Assembly (NCBI GenBank): GCA_038502055.1
Contig: JAXRKN010000039.1
Coordinates: forward strand, 1 to 64,000
Direction: 5' to 3'
DNA: 64,000 bases
Origin: Tanytarsus gracilentus
Lineage: Eukaryota; Arthropoda; Insecta; Diptera; Chironomidae
Shown here: positions 41,241-53,160 of the stretch, piece after piece
How positions within the stretch are numbered: position 1 is the stretch's first letter
Layout of the letters: each line of letters starts with the position of its first letter
Notes under the pieces: model-generated
Database searches by the model: none
Told to the model about the DNA's origin: nothing
Seen by the model: only the letters and a program-made list of their open reading frames with translations
Made by a program: the position numbers and the translations under genes

Positions 41241-41469
41241 CCAGAAGCATAGAGGCATGTCAAGAAAAAGACAACACGCTGCTAGGCTTCCAGCAGAAGC
41301 CCCGGATATTTTATTGAGCAGCAAGTTGGGTGCATATTTGCGAAAACATACATAGCAACTCCAACTAAAAAATGTTAATTCTCATTTAGACGATTCGCGA
41401 TAGTTGCACGATGCACAACTTACCATGATAAAATATTAAAAATCCACATCCAGCGAAGGATAAATTATA
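41241..41469 (-). pseudogene. Brummer-like lipase, exons 1-2 encoding the nucleophile region, disrupted
   Basis: Exon 1 is about 41469-41424 and exon 2 is 41364-41241. Exon 1 reads NLSFAGCGFL then IFYH before a GTAAGT donor. Brummer/ATGL proteins normally begin with Met directly before NLSF and have Gly-Ile where Ile-Phe is seen. Here the Met position is TAT, and no in-frame ATG lies between it and the upstream stop. Exon 2 starts in phase (VGVA), but two extra nucleotides follow before the expected CF. The next part, RKYAPNLLLNKISGASAGSL, holds the nucleophile motif GASAG. After DMPL about eight extra bases precede the donor, so it cannot join GEMTSDFF in frame. Read straight from exon 1, translation stops within exon 2. 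Inference: degenerate 5' end of the gene, or a sequence problem. Confidence 0.65.
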
Positions 41470-42998
41470 TTTTAATACATCGTGTAAATTCGTTTTTACG
41501 CATACTCTGGTGGTGTCTTTAATGTTTTATTTTTTTCAATCACACGGCACGCGCAATCAGCTGATTGAAATAAATAGCGATAAGAGTAAAATAAAAATAC
41601 ACCAAGCTTGGTGAACTGTTCAAGCGATAGAATAAAACTGAATGGGTAAAGGGAAAAAAGATAAAGTTGAAATGAAAACTTTGGAAAAGCGCCATCTTTT
41701 GAAAACTTATAAAACTTTAGTCAAATTTGATTTTATTCAAGTTAGCAGTTAACTCTTTAATTTTCAAAAATAAAAAAGTTTGAACTAAAACATTTAATTT
41801 TTACAGTTTGTTTTAAGTTTTTCACTCAGATGACCTCCCATCTTTTAGAGTTTAAAGCCAATTATTTTCTTCACTTCGATCTGCTCAAATATATTCTGGA
41901 AAAATCATCAAACCGATTAACGGGATGACCAATTTATTTTGTTTGAAAGTCTCATAATTTTATTTGATTAAGCTATTTTCATAAATTTAACACACATACA
42001 TTTTTTCTCGAGCATCGCATCATTCATGTGCACTGTAAACAAGCGAAGTGCCGTTATTTACCCATATCAGTTGAATCTTAATTGTCGATCTCCGCATAAT
42101 TTTTCCTTCGAAGAGTGCTTCAACATATTCTACAGCACGAGACACAAACACTTGTTTGTACATGGTGCGGAGAAATGAAGAAAAATTATTTGATAATGTG
42201 ATGATGAAGACTTCATTATTCATCTCCGCTTTCGATTATATTTCCCTCTACTCACACTTTCATTGCCACATAAACTAACTTTATTTTCCCTGCAATATCG
42301 AACGCGTAAAATATTTTAGTATCACAGCAGGATGAGCGTTTGGGTGTGATGCATAAGTACTATAAATTGATGACTTGATGGCTTTTATCTCGTTGAACCA
42401 TATTATGAGATCCGTCCGTCTTTTCATCATAGTAAGAACAAGAATGTGAGTAAACAAAGCTTAGCTTAGCAATATAAGGACGAACTGAAATTTTTAATCA
42501 TTTTTGTCGAGATGATATGATACTTTCAAATAATAAGTAAAGCGTATGGGTAGTCAGCATGGCGCATTTATTAGCTTATCTGTGTTGTGTGAATGAGAGG
42601 ATTTAATTAACATGTCAATACGAACATTTCGTTATACGTTCATACAGACTACTACTGTTATGTATTATTTGGCATGATTTTGATGCGAGTCATGAATTTG
42701 AATGAGAAGATTAATTTATTGGTTTGCACCGAGTTTTCCAGAAATAATCAACAATGAAGTCGACTTGAAATAATTCGATTTTGTTTTGCCTTGAATTGAA
42801 TATTTAATTTTTGCCTTCGTATTAAAGTTCACTTATTCTTACCTATTTCTCCTCCTAGCAATCTTCCTTTAGTTACTTCTAAATTATTTTTTAAGTTATC
42901 AAAAAGCTATAATTCTGTCGCTAATATTTGGGATAATTAAAAAAGTTATCTATTATTATTTATAATTACATTTTTCCAATTAATAAAATCCTCCCGCA
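41470..42998. other. Upstream flank of the lipase gene, no gene seen
   Basis: AT-rich sequence with no coding signal I can support. It would contain the lipase promoter if the gene is active; no TATA box or initiator stands out. Confidence 0.5.
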
Positions 42999-43054
42999 AG
43001 CCGCCCGTAATTTAAATGTATGTTACATTCGTCACTCTATAATTTAATTTTTTT
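42999..43054 (+). repeat. Dispersed repeat, copy 1 (inverted partner at 57693-57761)
   Basis: The core AGCCGCCCGTAATTT, then ATGTATGTTACATTC, then CACTCTATAATTTAA matches the reverse complement of 57693-57761 almost exactly. The other copy has an extra 11-bp duplication inside. The GC-rich end stands out in AT-rich DNA and suggests an element terminus. Confidence 0.75.
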
Positions 43055-43456
43055 AACATGAAAACTTTGAAATATCCACATTCTTTTAATTTCTTTGAAA
43101 ACCACATCGCGAGCCCTTAGATCGAACGCCCGTACCCAGTATGTTTCATAAATTTCCATAGTTAGGTATCAAATCAAATTAGAGAATTGTTTCCATACTT
43201 TTTTGATGTAATTGATGCGTAAAACTGCATCCATGTAAAGATATCGTTTTTAAAAATTCATCAAAGTTTATTTTTTGGCGTTTTTAGTAAAAAAAACCCC
43301 AATAGTATTTTGTAAAATCCAAAAAAATAAGTTTATAAGTTTTTTTCAGGATTTTTTTAGTTTCACGATTTTATATTAAAACATTAACTTCGTAACTTTC
43401 AAAAAATAGTTTATTTTCACGATGTTTAAAATTTAGTAAAGTTACTAAATTTTAAA

Positions 43457-43547
43457 CCACGCCCTCAAAATTTTACCTGAGAATTTTAATGTTTTAAAAA
43501 AAAATGTGTGAAGATTAAAATTTCCTACCAAAAAAATTCCAACTCTC
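43457..43547 (+). repeat. Diverged dispersed repeat, copy B (partner at 18723-18818)
   Basis: Begins CCACGCCCTCAAAATTTTAC and contains GTGAAGATTAAAATTTCC, in the same order as at 18723-18818. It lies 400 bp from the repeat at 42999, so both may belong to one decayed element. Confidence 0.5.
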
Positions 43548-45764
43548 TTTATTTACAATTTTACAATAAGAGCATTACGGACATACAACTCTTTGTTTGC
43601 AATAAGGATTTTTCTATTAAAATAATTAGTTTTCAATTAATAAAAAAATAATTCAAAAATAGTTACGGGAAATAATTAAAATAAATATAAAAGCCAATTA
43701 ACGCCGTTCATGATTATTCTCCTTTCTCACTTCATCTTCATCGCTCGCCATTTCAGAAATGCTATTATTTTCATCCAAGCTGTCTAATGAAGTGTCCGAC
43801 GATGAAAGAATGTAGCAATTATTTTTTACCCTTCGGTATATACCATACATACAGCATGTTCGGTGTCAGTACAAGAAGTGAACTGAGAATTAAGTAGGAA
43901 AGTGGAGAAAGAAAGAAATTATCAAATACTTGTGATTTAAAATTTAATAGGATTTTGTTGAAAGCTCTGTATAAGGAGTTGAGCTCTCTTTGAAAAGGAA
44001 AAAAATGACAAATGGGATAATTGTTTTGTAACAATAAAGTTTATTCGTATACATGTCATGTCAATGAATATTATCCAAAATTTTGGTAGTCCAAAGTATG
44101 TATAAACGAATAATCATGTTTCCAAAATTTTATGACTTTTAACATTTTCCTCCTCCTTGATATCACCCAAGGTCACATTGGGTTGAGGTAAAGCCATTCA
44201 ATTGTTGTTGTGGTACAATTTTATGTTTTCTTCTTATTTTTATACGCAAAATTTCCTTGTGGGAAATATGTTGTTAGAATTAAGATTATATGAACATATA
44301 TAAATGTGAATTTTGAGAGAGGTGCGCATATTTTTTACTTTGAGGAAATAAAAATGAATTTATTAACGTTATCATGTTTCTTGCATGTCATTTCATATTT
44401 TACGACATTGCTTCGGATACCCCACTACCACCAACACCGTCATTCAGCATATTCACTTGCTTTCGATTGCATGTAACCCTTTCTTGGCTTTAAAATTTTT
44501 ATGACATCCTTTTCCACTCTTAACTTTCTTCTCTTATGCCATGACTTTACATTTGTGTGGTGTTTATACATTTGAACTCAGTTCATTAAAATAATTTTTT
44601 TGACGTTACTATATTGAAGGTGGATGGCAAACAGCGTGAATAATATACCTATATTGAAGGTGAAAAAACGCAAATCACTAAAATTTCGCCATCACGATAT
44701 TTGCAGTGGAAGTTAAAAAAACGAGTGAAGCAGAGGATTTTTAACGATTATTTCATAATTTATGACTGGATTATTTTCATCTGCTTTCTTTCTCTGCGGT
44801 GGTATCAACAGCGCACGGGGTTCATAGGATGCACACGGTGTGTGTTTATGCGAATATTAAAAATTCAAATAAAAATATCATAAAATATTAACAATGTGAG
44901 CTGGTAGGTAGGGAAGAGTTATATGGACTTTGTGCGAGAGCTTTTCTGCTAAACTTTGTGAGATTAGTAATCATTACAAAAGACAGTGAAAACAACCTTA
45001 AAAAGGGTCGATGATCGGTGTGAGGTAAGCAAATGTTTACATTGAAGATTATGTAAATTCATGTCTGACCTTAATTGACGCTTTTTAAGGCAGAATATGA
45101 TATTATTTTTCTCATGTATTTAAAATATTTGGTTAAAATTAAGGAGGCAAAGTTAATGTGTATTAATCATAATTATGTGATGTGTATGTTAAGAGAAATT
45201 ATTCCGCGGGGAGAGTTTTTCCTTGAAACTTTATCTTCTACATGGAAATTGATCACTCTCATGAGAATTATGAAGATGAAGAAAATTTTTCTGGTACATA
45301 AAAAATTGAACATGTTCATTTTACATTCATGCAAAAAGCTTGAGATTTTTTTTGATGATATTCAAACACTACGCACTGTTTTAAGAATTTACACACATAA
45401 AATTTTAATGAGTGGCTTTTTTGGAAGAAAAAAAAAATCCAGAAAAGCATCGTTCGCTCTTCATTGTGGTAAATTAAAAATTTACATCTTTATCAGCCGT
45501 GAAGAAAGCAAGGAAAAAATATTTATATGAATAAAAGAAAATGGATTAATTTTTTGTTGTTAAAAATTGAATTTAAACGAGAATTAGGACAGTAAAAAGT
45601 AAGAAAATTGCATAAATTTTTTAATAAACTAACAGAGCAATGGGGAGAAAATAAAAGTAAGAATATAATGAAAACGAAAATGAAGAATAAAAAAGCAAAC
45701 TCAAAAAATGTGTCCAACTGGTGAAAGCTGAATCTATTGAAGAGTGAAGGAAAAAGTGGAAAAA
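43548..45764. other. Gene-poor region
   Basis: No gene is supported. A 151-codon open frame at 45075-45530 on the plus strand has AT-driven composition (K, I, L, F, M), no recognisable similarity and no intron structure, so it is treated as accidental. The duplicated-flank structure at 44609-44662 lies here. Confidence 0.5.
44609..44662 (+). repeat. 14-bp direct repeats flanking a short dispersed motif (copy 2)
   Basis: CTATATTGAAGGTG occurs at 44609-44622 and again at 44649-44662. The 26 bp between them match most of the motif at 26011-26037. The layout resembles a target-site duplication around a very short insert, although a simple 40-bp tandem duplication is also possible. Confidence 0.6.
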
Positions 45765-46475
45765 ATGATGTCTTGCTACAGTTGTGATGAATTATGTAAG
45801 AAAAGTGAAATAATGTGGAATGGTGAATAATTTTGAAAAGATTGAAGAAATTAGAAGAAAAAGTTGAAAAAGTTGAAGAAGAAGGAACTGTGAGCGTAGA
45901 AGACTTGAGAAGATTAAGAGAGAGAGTAGTATATTGAGCGAAACGCTAAAGAGTGATAGATTAGTTATAAAAACTTGCCAATGGAAGTTATCTTAATGAA
46001 TTAGAGATTGGAAATAAAATAGAAATGTACTCTCAGCGTTAGATATCAACATTAGTCTTCTATTCAACGCATTACTCATAAATCACCTGACGGTAAATCA
46101 GCGAACATAGTGATGAAGCTCTCATCGCCAATGCTTAAGACTCGCATAATTGAAAAGTACAGAGAAACGAAGAAGAAGTCAAAAACATTATTGCAAGTTA
46201 ATAAAATCATCCCGAATATCTCATCTCAACATCGACTCTATGGTGAATCTATCAGCATCACCAACAAGCTCACGACTCATGCAACAAAGCTCTTGATAAA
46301 TGCTCGTAGATATGTCGACTCACATTTTGATTTTGTATTTGATTCGCCAAGTGGAATTATAATGGCCAAGATCAAGGATCACAACCATTTTTGTAGGATC
46401 GACAACGAAGACGATATTACACGATTCATCAGCGGCATCGATGACTACAATCGCGACAATTGCAACAAAAAATAA
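45765..46475 (+). pseudogene. Decayed FP-domain / ORF1-like element protein
   Basis: Three pieces lie in the order expected of insect element proteins with an N-terminal Cys pair, a coiled coil and a C-terminal FP-like domain. At 45765 an ATG opens a short frame with SCYSC, ended by a stop. At about 45834-45938 another frame gives a Glu/Lys/Leu heptad-like stretch (LKKLEEKVEKVEEE), then a stop. From about 46060 to the stop at 46475 a longer frame (121 codons from 46110) ends with a Tyr/Phe-rich block, then GIIMAKIKDHNHFCRI and NEDDITRF, resembling the C-terminal domain of FP-type proteins found in insect retroelements and some insect viruses. Stops and frame changes between the pieces mean it is not intact. 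Family assignment is from memory of motif layout, so moderate. Confidence 0.5.
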
Positions 46476-49400
46476 CACTACTATTATAGCCGCCAAGATT
46501 ACAGTCTGTTGAATAATAATCCAGTTCAGAATTAAATTAATTGATCACAAGTTAATTACCGAAAATTCTTGATAGTATATATATATATAATGTATTCTAA
46601 ATTCAATCTCTTAAATGAGATAATTTATTCAAAAATTACCAAATTGCAATGTATCTTAAAACGTACAAATAAATCCAATCATTCAATCAAAAATAAAGAA
46701 AAAATTTATATCATCATCTTCACAGGTTCTTTTTTTGGTGAATCGTTGAATGCTTGAAAACAGCGTGACAGAAATACTCAAGTTTTTAGCATTGAGAAGA
46801 GGAATTCAAAGCATTAAGATATAAATTTTAAGCCGCATACTATGGCATGAAAAAAGGCATGGGGTGTGAGTAATCTCTGGGTGAAAAATATTGGAAATTG
46901 ATACCTTTTTTACTAAGAGCTCTTTTTTTCAAAAACAGGTATTTGCACGCGAAAAGTTGACTATGCGCGGAGGGATGAAAAATTCATTCTCAGTCAGCAA
47001 CAAAAAAATTTAAACCCAAATCAACTTAGCAAATTTATCTTTTTTTAGGTGCTTGTACCTTATTTCATTCCAATTTAAAAAAAATTTGCGCGCTGTAATA
47101 TTTTCGATTAACTGGGACTTAATTTAAGTAATTTCTTGCTGCGATGAGGTCATTTTTACGTTCCACCTTATTCAACAACACCTTGTGATTTTACGCAGGC
47201 ATCGAAGAAAAATACTTTGACGAAATCATTTACGTGAAAAATATTTATTACAAACTTTTCAATTTCCTCGTTTACCCGTGGGGAAATTGCATTTTTTGCA
47301 GCTCTCAGTGTTTTGTTTGTCCTCAAGGAGATTAAATTGAATTAATTTTACTTTTAATAATTAATTATTTTCCGCTTTCTGTACAATACGTGTGTCAAGC
47401 GACTGAGAGTGCCAATTATAATTTTCTATCGCGATCATCAGATTAATATTGATTCAAATTAATTGTTTTATTGCACGATATTCACAACAATAGTTACACA
47501 TCCTTCCCTCGCGCATATTGACTGTAATTGCATTTTCCATTCGAGCGTGTTTCAGAAAGTTTCTTTATCACAGCAGACGTTAATGAAGTTCTATCATCTT
47601 ATTGCAATTCTACTCGCGTCGAATGAAGTCGTTGTTTGAAAAATTTTGTGTGTGAATTACGAATTTTTCTCATGCATTCACGTAGTGAATTTCACGACAA
47701 ACTCAATGTGTAGGTAACTCTTGTATAATGCTGGATGATTAAGTAAAGTGGCATTTTTCAATAACTTCATGGCAGCGACGATGTTTAGAATGTTAAAATG
47801 CTAACGCTTTGTGAATGCTAATAAAAGCCACAAGAAGTATTAATGATTTTCGCTTTGTCAGCTACAAAAAGCTCGTGCGAAGGTTTTCTCTCTTCTTTAA
47901 AAAATTACTCTCGTTTTGTTGGGTGCTTTATCAAAAGGGAAAGAATGAAAGAAGGTTGAGTGGATTATCATGTACTTTCCTTCAAAAACGTTGCTGATAA
48001 TTTTATTACTGCTTCGCATGCCATAGAGGATTTAGCGTTTATTACAAAATTATAAAATTAGCAAACAGATAAAAATTGATTGGTTGCAAAAATAATTTGA
48101 ACACATAAAAATGACATAGCGTCAATAGCACTCAAATATATACTCACTGATAAGAGTGTGATGAACATAATAGTATTGAAAGTGGAAAAGACTCATCTTA
48201 ATAACAAGAATATAGACTTTTTTGAAGAGACTTTTTTTTCTGTATGTCTCACATACATATATGTAAGCGTATGGAAGAAGAACCTTTTGAACTAGCAATA
48301 TATATATGCTTGACATGAGCTCTATGTTGGAAACCATTATGCACAATGGAGAGTCGGTCGTCGTCTAATATAATGGAAGCTTCAATTTCTTTTATTAGCA
48401 GTGTTCTCATAAGAATGACAAAAGGCAATGTCAAACCCATAATGTAACTACCTTTCCTTTTAACCGCTTATGTTTCTTTTATACTTACATAAATTTGTGT
48501 CAACGGTCAACAATCACATACATTAATTGTGCTTTAATTAAAATGGGATTATATGTCATCGGAAAATTTATTGCCGACTGAACTCGCTCTCTTTTAAACA
48601 AATGTTACTCACATTTGAAGTGCACTCGGTGGTGTTGGTGGTGGTGGGATGCAATAAATTTAAAATGAAAAAGGAATTGATTTCATTGTGTGGGACGAGC
48701 TGCAGCATGGTTTAAAAATTGTGGTTTGATTTTTGTTTTCCTGCTGCATTGTATCATTAAGCTTATTATTTCGAAAATTAACGTCATTGTTGAGAGATTT
48801 GCGTTGCATTTTTAAATTTTCGCAACGTTTGCGTGAGTTTGCGCTAAATAATGAATTAATTTTTCCTGTGTGCACATTAATGATTAATTGAACTTTTTCA
48901 ATGGCATTTATGGTTAATTTATTGAATGCATTTGGGTCGGATGAATTATTTTATTTTACACATTCACACTTGACCATAATTAATAACGACGTATTTTTTC
49001 TATTTTAATTTCTCTCAAAAAAAATTAAAATCAAAGAGTTTGAATAATTTGCTCGCTTGCATGCGCATTAATTGCATTGCAGATAGAACAAATCAAGCGA
49101 TTTACTTACGAGTCATTTCACAAAACATCAGTGTATGTTTCTCTCCAACTCAATGGTCTCGAAATTGGCTGATTTAAGGCCAATTTATTGAAGAGATAGT
49201 TCGAAATGACTCAAACACTTGTCCATTTTATAGCCTTTTATGTTAATTCAAGCTTTTTTTGGTCAGTTTAAATATGTTCAATTTTCTCTAGTTTTAAAAT
49301 TTCGACACCGCACTCGGAAAAGCCAAAAAAGGTTTGTGTCATTAATAAATTTAACCGTATTCACTCTTCAAATCTCTTTTCCCTTGTCGTACATTTATTT

Positions 49401-50420
49401 GCATAAAACATTAAACTTTTGCTATACATACACTTTGGTCCTGCAAAATTTAAAAACAATCGTCACACAATTCAGAATAGAATGTGATGTGAAAGAGGAT
49501 AAAATAAAGTCATTTTAAGAAAAGATTATCTCTTGAAAAAATTTTCCAGCAGTAATAGCGTCATTAACCATTTGAGAAATATCTTTCCGCAGAGGATATA
49601 AATTAGACAACATTTTGAAATTTGATCACGTAATTTTTAGGAGAGAAAGAACGATGAATGTGAGATCTGAGCTGGGAGTTTTGAGCACGAGGTGCACAAG
49701 GGAATTTTTCATAAACTGTTTATGTTTCTTTTTTTTATTTACACAGTACCCGTTTTATATCATGGCTACTGCTATACAACACTCATGAATTGAGATCGTC
49801 GCGAGTAAGCGGTGAAGTGATGATAATCCAAGAGCTCTCAACTAATGTTGATTAATGAATGATTGTTCACGTTTCTTTCAAATTTTCACTTCTAAAACTT
49901 TCTCGCGATGAAGAAAAGATAGATTTTATTACTTTCTCGTGAAGAGGAGAGACAAAAGTTATTGGAAAGCACGTTTGAGTGAAAAAAGAAAAGAAAATCT
50001 TCTTGAGTTGTTTCTAGGTAAATTTTATTAAATAAAATTAAATTTTTGTTGCTCCCACTCAACGTCACTTTCATAATGAATGAGATAATAATTGGCTCAT
50101 TAATATGTTGAAAATTAAACAAACAGTCACGAAAGCAACTTTTCAGCATTACAGTACAATATGTTTTTCCACCTCATAACCATGTCAAACATACGTGCGC
50201 ATCAAGTCGCAAAAATGTGAGTTAAAAAAAGAGACACAACATTTGGCATCATCTGTTATCGACACTCAATCGAAAAATACTCCATATCCCAGCATGTATT
50301 TGTGCTCCCTTTTTTACCAGCGTTAATATCGCGTTTGACACATTGTGCGGCATGTGAACAATTATATTTTTATGTTACAGTTTTTTATGGCACTTTTTGT
50401 CGCCAAAAGTAACGGGGTTT

Positions 50421-50450
50421 TGTATGTATGTATGTATGTGTGTGTGTGTG
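50421..50450. repeat. (TGTA)n(TG)n compound microsatellite
   Basis: TGTA units followed by a TG run. Confidence 0.95.
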
Positions 50451-53004
50451 CGGTGTTTTTCAAGGACTCGCACATAAAAATGAATTAGTGGCTGTTAACA
50501 TGCAAAATTAAAGAGTAGAAACTGGCAGTTGGCTCTGAAATCGCTGTGATAATGACTTAATCCCTATGTTTTCATTTCCCTTTCATCTCTCCCCTCTCTC
50601 TTATTGTATCGTTTGGAATATACATAAAAACTTGAATGAGAGCCCTCAAAACGGAGCTTAGTAGAGGATTTTCAGATTCTTTTTTCTTTGATTAATTTCA
50701 TTTAAAAATGATGTACTTTAAACAGTACTCGCTCTCTCTCTCTCCATTAGCTTTTTCAAGTGCGAGTCTTGCGCAATAAATTTTTATGGAAAAATGTTCC
50801 GAAAAAAAAATTGAAGCACGAAAATAGAAAGAGAGAGAGTGAAATGTGAAAATTATGCAGAATGAGTACTTTTCTTTGAAAGAATGGATGGGAAAATGTC
50901 TTTTCATAAATATTTTTTCAATAACCGATTTCTGAGGAATTTTAGCTTGCAACGAGGGTAGATTTTTCCAATAATTTTATATTTCAGGAATTCTCATTAA
51001 ATGACAAACATTACCGTCTATTTAACGAAGAAAAAGTTTGTTAGAAAATGGATTTAATTGATAATCCCGTTTGATGAGTGAATTAAAAGTTTTGAGCCTT
51101 TAAAAGAATGAAAAAAAGTCACTCGTAAAATAATGCAAACTTTTCACTATAATAAAATCACCCAGTTTAAGACTTCTAAATCGTATTTCAAAGTGCTGAA
51201 ATGAAAGAAAAAGGAGCGAAAGCAATCGCTATAAATTATCTTCTTTCATCCCCTTGTCGTTCTACTTTCTTTGCTTCATCCATGTTCCTACAGCTATCTT
51301 AACACCCCTACATAAAATGATATGATTTAATAAGTGAGTTGTGAAACTCCATTTTTAATCTTCCCCCATAGAGAGTGCTAGAAATTTTTTTTCTCATATC
51401 ATCTTTAACAGTTTGAAAAACCTTTCTCAAACTTCATCAATAATCCTATACTGTGTGTGTATGAAAGTTTCTTAAAAATGATGAAGGTATGCTACGAGAA
51501 AACGTACTCATCGCGATTGTGCTTGGGATCACAATGGATTGGCACATACATCATAATTCTTTAAGCTCTTATAGACATGTTATACGGATCTGATCATACA
51601 TCAACAACTGTACATTCCTCCCATGGTACTGTTCATACACACATATATTTGCATTACAAGGAAACCAAGAAGGGAAAAAATGATGGATGCTTTCACATAT
51701 GATGTATGATGTGAGTTTTTGCTCTTTGTTCTCTACTGAACGAGTGAGAGATTTTATTTATTGATCAAAAATTCATTTATTGATTTTGAAAAATCACCTC
51801 TTAACTTTATTGAACACTTCTTCAAATGTCTCGATTGATGATGGTTGTGGAAAATAAAGTTAAAGGTGACTAAATTATTGATAATCAATCATCTCTTTGA
51901 GCATAATGAAAACATGCCCTAAAAATATAATATGTGATTTTTAAGTTTTTGTTTGTTCGCGTTGTAGTGTACAGGTAAAATGTCTTTGAGAAAAAGCGTG
52001 GCCATGACCTTAGCCTCTTAGCAACTACTCGTGGTTACACTAACGTATTTTGCCTTTACACTTCACTGCTCATATTTCATTTCGGTTTCAATCCCGAGAA
52101 ACTCATTGAATTCGTTAAAACAGTACATATTTTGTATCGTCATAAAAAAAGGAAATGACAATATCGAACTTCATCATGTTGTACTGCTGGTGATGATTTT
52201 TGATGCGGATGAAAGCTTTTCCACGTCTTATGCATATGCGTAAGAGCATTCACATTGACACACGATGCGTAAAGTAATTCCATTCTTTGCCAATAATTTA
52301 AAAGAAAACCTTGCGTGCTCGTCACGAAAATCAAATTGACGTTACAGTGAAACAGCAGTGGGGCTAAGAAAGAGCGCGCAAGGAGTAAATGCGAAAATTG
52401 TATACCGCCAATATGTATATGTGAGGGGGGAGAAAATATAATAAATTCATTGAAGGCAAGTTATACATAAATAATATATTATTATTTTTCCATTACTTGA
52501 ATTGGTTTCATGCATGCATGCGATACTGTTTACGAAGATTATGTTTGCCCTAACACACACACACAACACAAAGATAAAAATATTTGTGTGAAAAATTTAT
52601 TTATGTTCCAACAAGGAACTTTAGTCTCATTATTTTGGGGAGCTTCTTCTCAGCTGCTAAGACATAACTTAAGAAATATACAAAAATAAAAATTTGAGTA
52701 ATAAACAAAAAACTTGAGATTATAAAGAATATAATTTTATCAAAAAATTGAGAGCCACGATTAGAAAGTTTGGAACCATACTAAAAAGTCTATAGGTAGA
52801 GGAATTTCAAAAAAAAAATTGTGGATTTATTGCTTAAAATATGAAAAAATTAAGCGATGAAAAGACATGCATGTGAACTTTCAGAAAATCGCAAATAAAA
52901 CAAGGTGGTCTACAAACGGCGTTGACATTTACAATAACTTCGTTGTTTTAGATCAGTACCCTCGATGCATGATTTCGACACATATCGCTCTGCGAAAAAC
53001 ATAT

Positions 53005-53160
53005 TTTTTTAGAAATTTTTAAAATTAATATTTTTTGAATTTTTGAAATTTTTTAATTTTTCGTATTTTTTAAAATTTTCTGAATTTTTTAATTTTTTTT
53101 GAAATTTTCATTTATTTTTAACTTTTTAAAATTTCAAAACTTTTTTATTTTTTTAATTCT
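53005..53160. repeat. A/T low-complexity block
   Basis: Alternating T runs and AAATTT-type words, nearly free of G and C. Confidence 0.85.

Noticed and set aside
45075..45530. 151-codon plus-strand open frame
   Set aside because: It consists of K/I/L/M/F-rich sequence with no domain signal and no supporting exon structure, so it is probably accidental.
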